A stretch of DNA of 64,000 bases. It comes from Caulobacter vibrioides. GTDB lineage: Bacteria > Pseudomonadota > Alphaproteobacteria > Caulobacterales > Caulobacteraceae. Under the pieces are notes generated by a model. It worked only from the letters and a program-made list of their open reading frames with translations, ran no database searches and was not told where the DNA came from. Location of the stretch: NCBI RefSeq assembly GCF_002310375.3, contig NZ_CP023315.3:4080052-4144051 (forward strand), written 5' to 3'. Position 1 is the first letter of the stretch, and the number at the start of each line of letters is the position of its first letter. The translations under genes and the position numbers were made by a program. Positions 63,963 to 64,000 of the stretch are shown here, piece after piece.

Positions 63963-64000
63963 TCATGTGGATGGATGACCAGCGCCTTGAAGACCTTAAT

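Larger units (their letters stand above)
63756..64000. other. Left part of the chromosome replication origin (Cori), cut by the window end
   Basis: The sequence upstream of hemE contains three CtrA-type sites (63805-63819, 63826-63840, 63948-63962) and a GANTC methylation site (GACTC at 63900-63904) in a palindromic GCGAGTGACTCGC. A weak DnaA-box-like sequence, CCATCCACA on the minus strand (63966-63974), matches TTATCCACA at 7 of 9. The rest of the origin, with the main DnaA boxes and AT-rich region, would lie beyond 64000. hemE itself is transcribed from this region. This agrees with the known hemE-RP001 position of Cori in C. crescentus. Confidence 0.85.

Overview
The window is about 64 kb of GC-rich alphaproteobacterial chromosome from a Caulobacter close to C. 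crescentus/vibrioides/segnis. The main support is a ParB and ParA that read as nearly identical to the C. crescentus proteins as I remember them, a CenR-type essential response regulator, an NtrZ-type periplasmic protein, CtrA full sites (TTAA-N7-TTAA) beside hemE, and the gene order holA-parB-parA-rsmG-mnmG-mnmE ... rho-hemJ-hemH-hemE running into the origin. No database was searched; species is inferred from recognised sequence and gene order.

Layout. 1-5.2 kb: secreted alpha/beta hydrolase (cut by the window edge), SRPBCC-like protein, TraB/GumN protein, a Tat-exported M3 metallopeptidase, murI. 5.2-6.3 kb: 1.1 kb without a convincing gene, holding inverted repeats. 6.3-12.4 kb: ftsK, lolA, a candidate small RNA, xth, mutM, ubiE. 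12.4-16.9 kb: ubiB, an opposite-strand pair (DUF5076-like protein and a lipoprotein with a toxin-like C-terminal domain), coaBC, dut and a 46-residue membrane protein. 17-20.5 kb: an EmrA/EmrB-type efflux pump with a TetR regulator. 20.5-25 kb: fabA-fabB-OGT-like glycosyltransferase-fabI on the minus strand. 25-30.5 kb: SH3 protein, 2-hydroxyacid dehydrogenase, group II truncated haemoglobin, CoA-transferase, alpha/beta hydrolase, MoeB-like E1. 30.5-35.8 kb: hslVU, an Ada-like methyltransferase, DUF2244 protein, nth, ATP-grasp protein. 35.9-40 kb: adenosine kinase and hisB-H-A-F-E. 40-47 kb: Smr protein, mltA, Tim44-like protein, secB, cenR, L,D-transpeptidase, yggS-type protein, thiE-like protein, ntrZ, DUF3576 lipoprotein. 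47-51.4 kb: leuS-lptE-holA. 51.6-57.6 kb: parB, parA, rsmG, mnmG, mnmE, DUF6489 protein. 57.8-63.8 kb: dienelactone hydrolase, quinone oxidoreductase, rho, hemJ, hemH, hemE. 63.8-64 kb: the hemE-side edge of the replication origin with two perfect and one near-perfect CtrA sites.

How it works together. The right end is the chromosome replication and segregation centre: the origin edge, parABS genes and a cluster of parS-like palindromes at 54.3-58.9 kb, several of them inside coding sequence. Around it lie housekeeping operons for haem, histidine, fatty acid, ubiquinone, CoA, tRNA modification and envelope biogenesis, mostly with overlapping start/stop codons. Two families of intergenic palindromic repeats (a CATCCCGG family and a CCCTCCCC family) recur, mainly where genes converge. 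No tRNA, rRNA, CRISPR array, IS element or prophage was seen. The accessory-looking items are the toxin-like lipoprotein pair inserted in the ubiB-coaBC region, the glycosyltransferase in the fab cluster, and a promoter-plus-terminator unit between lolA and xth that looks like a small RNA gene.
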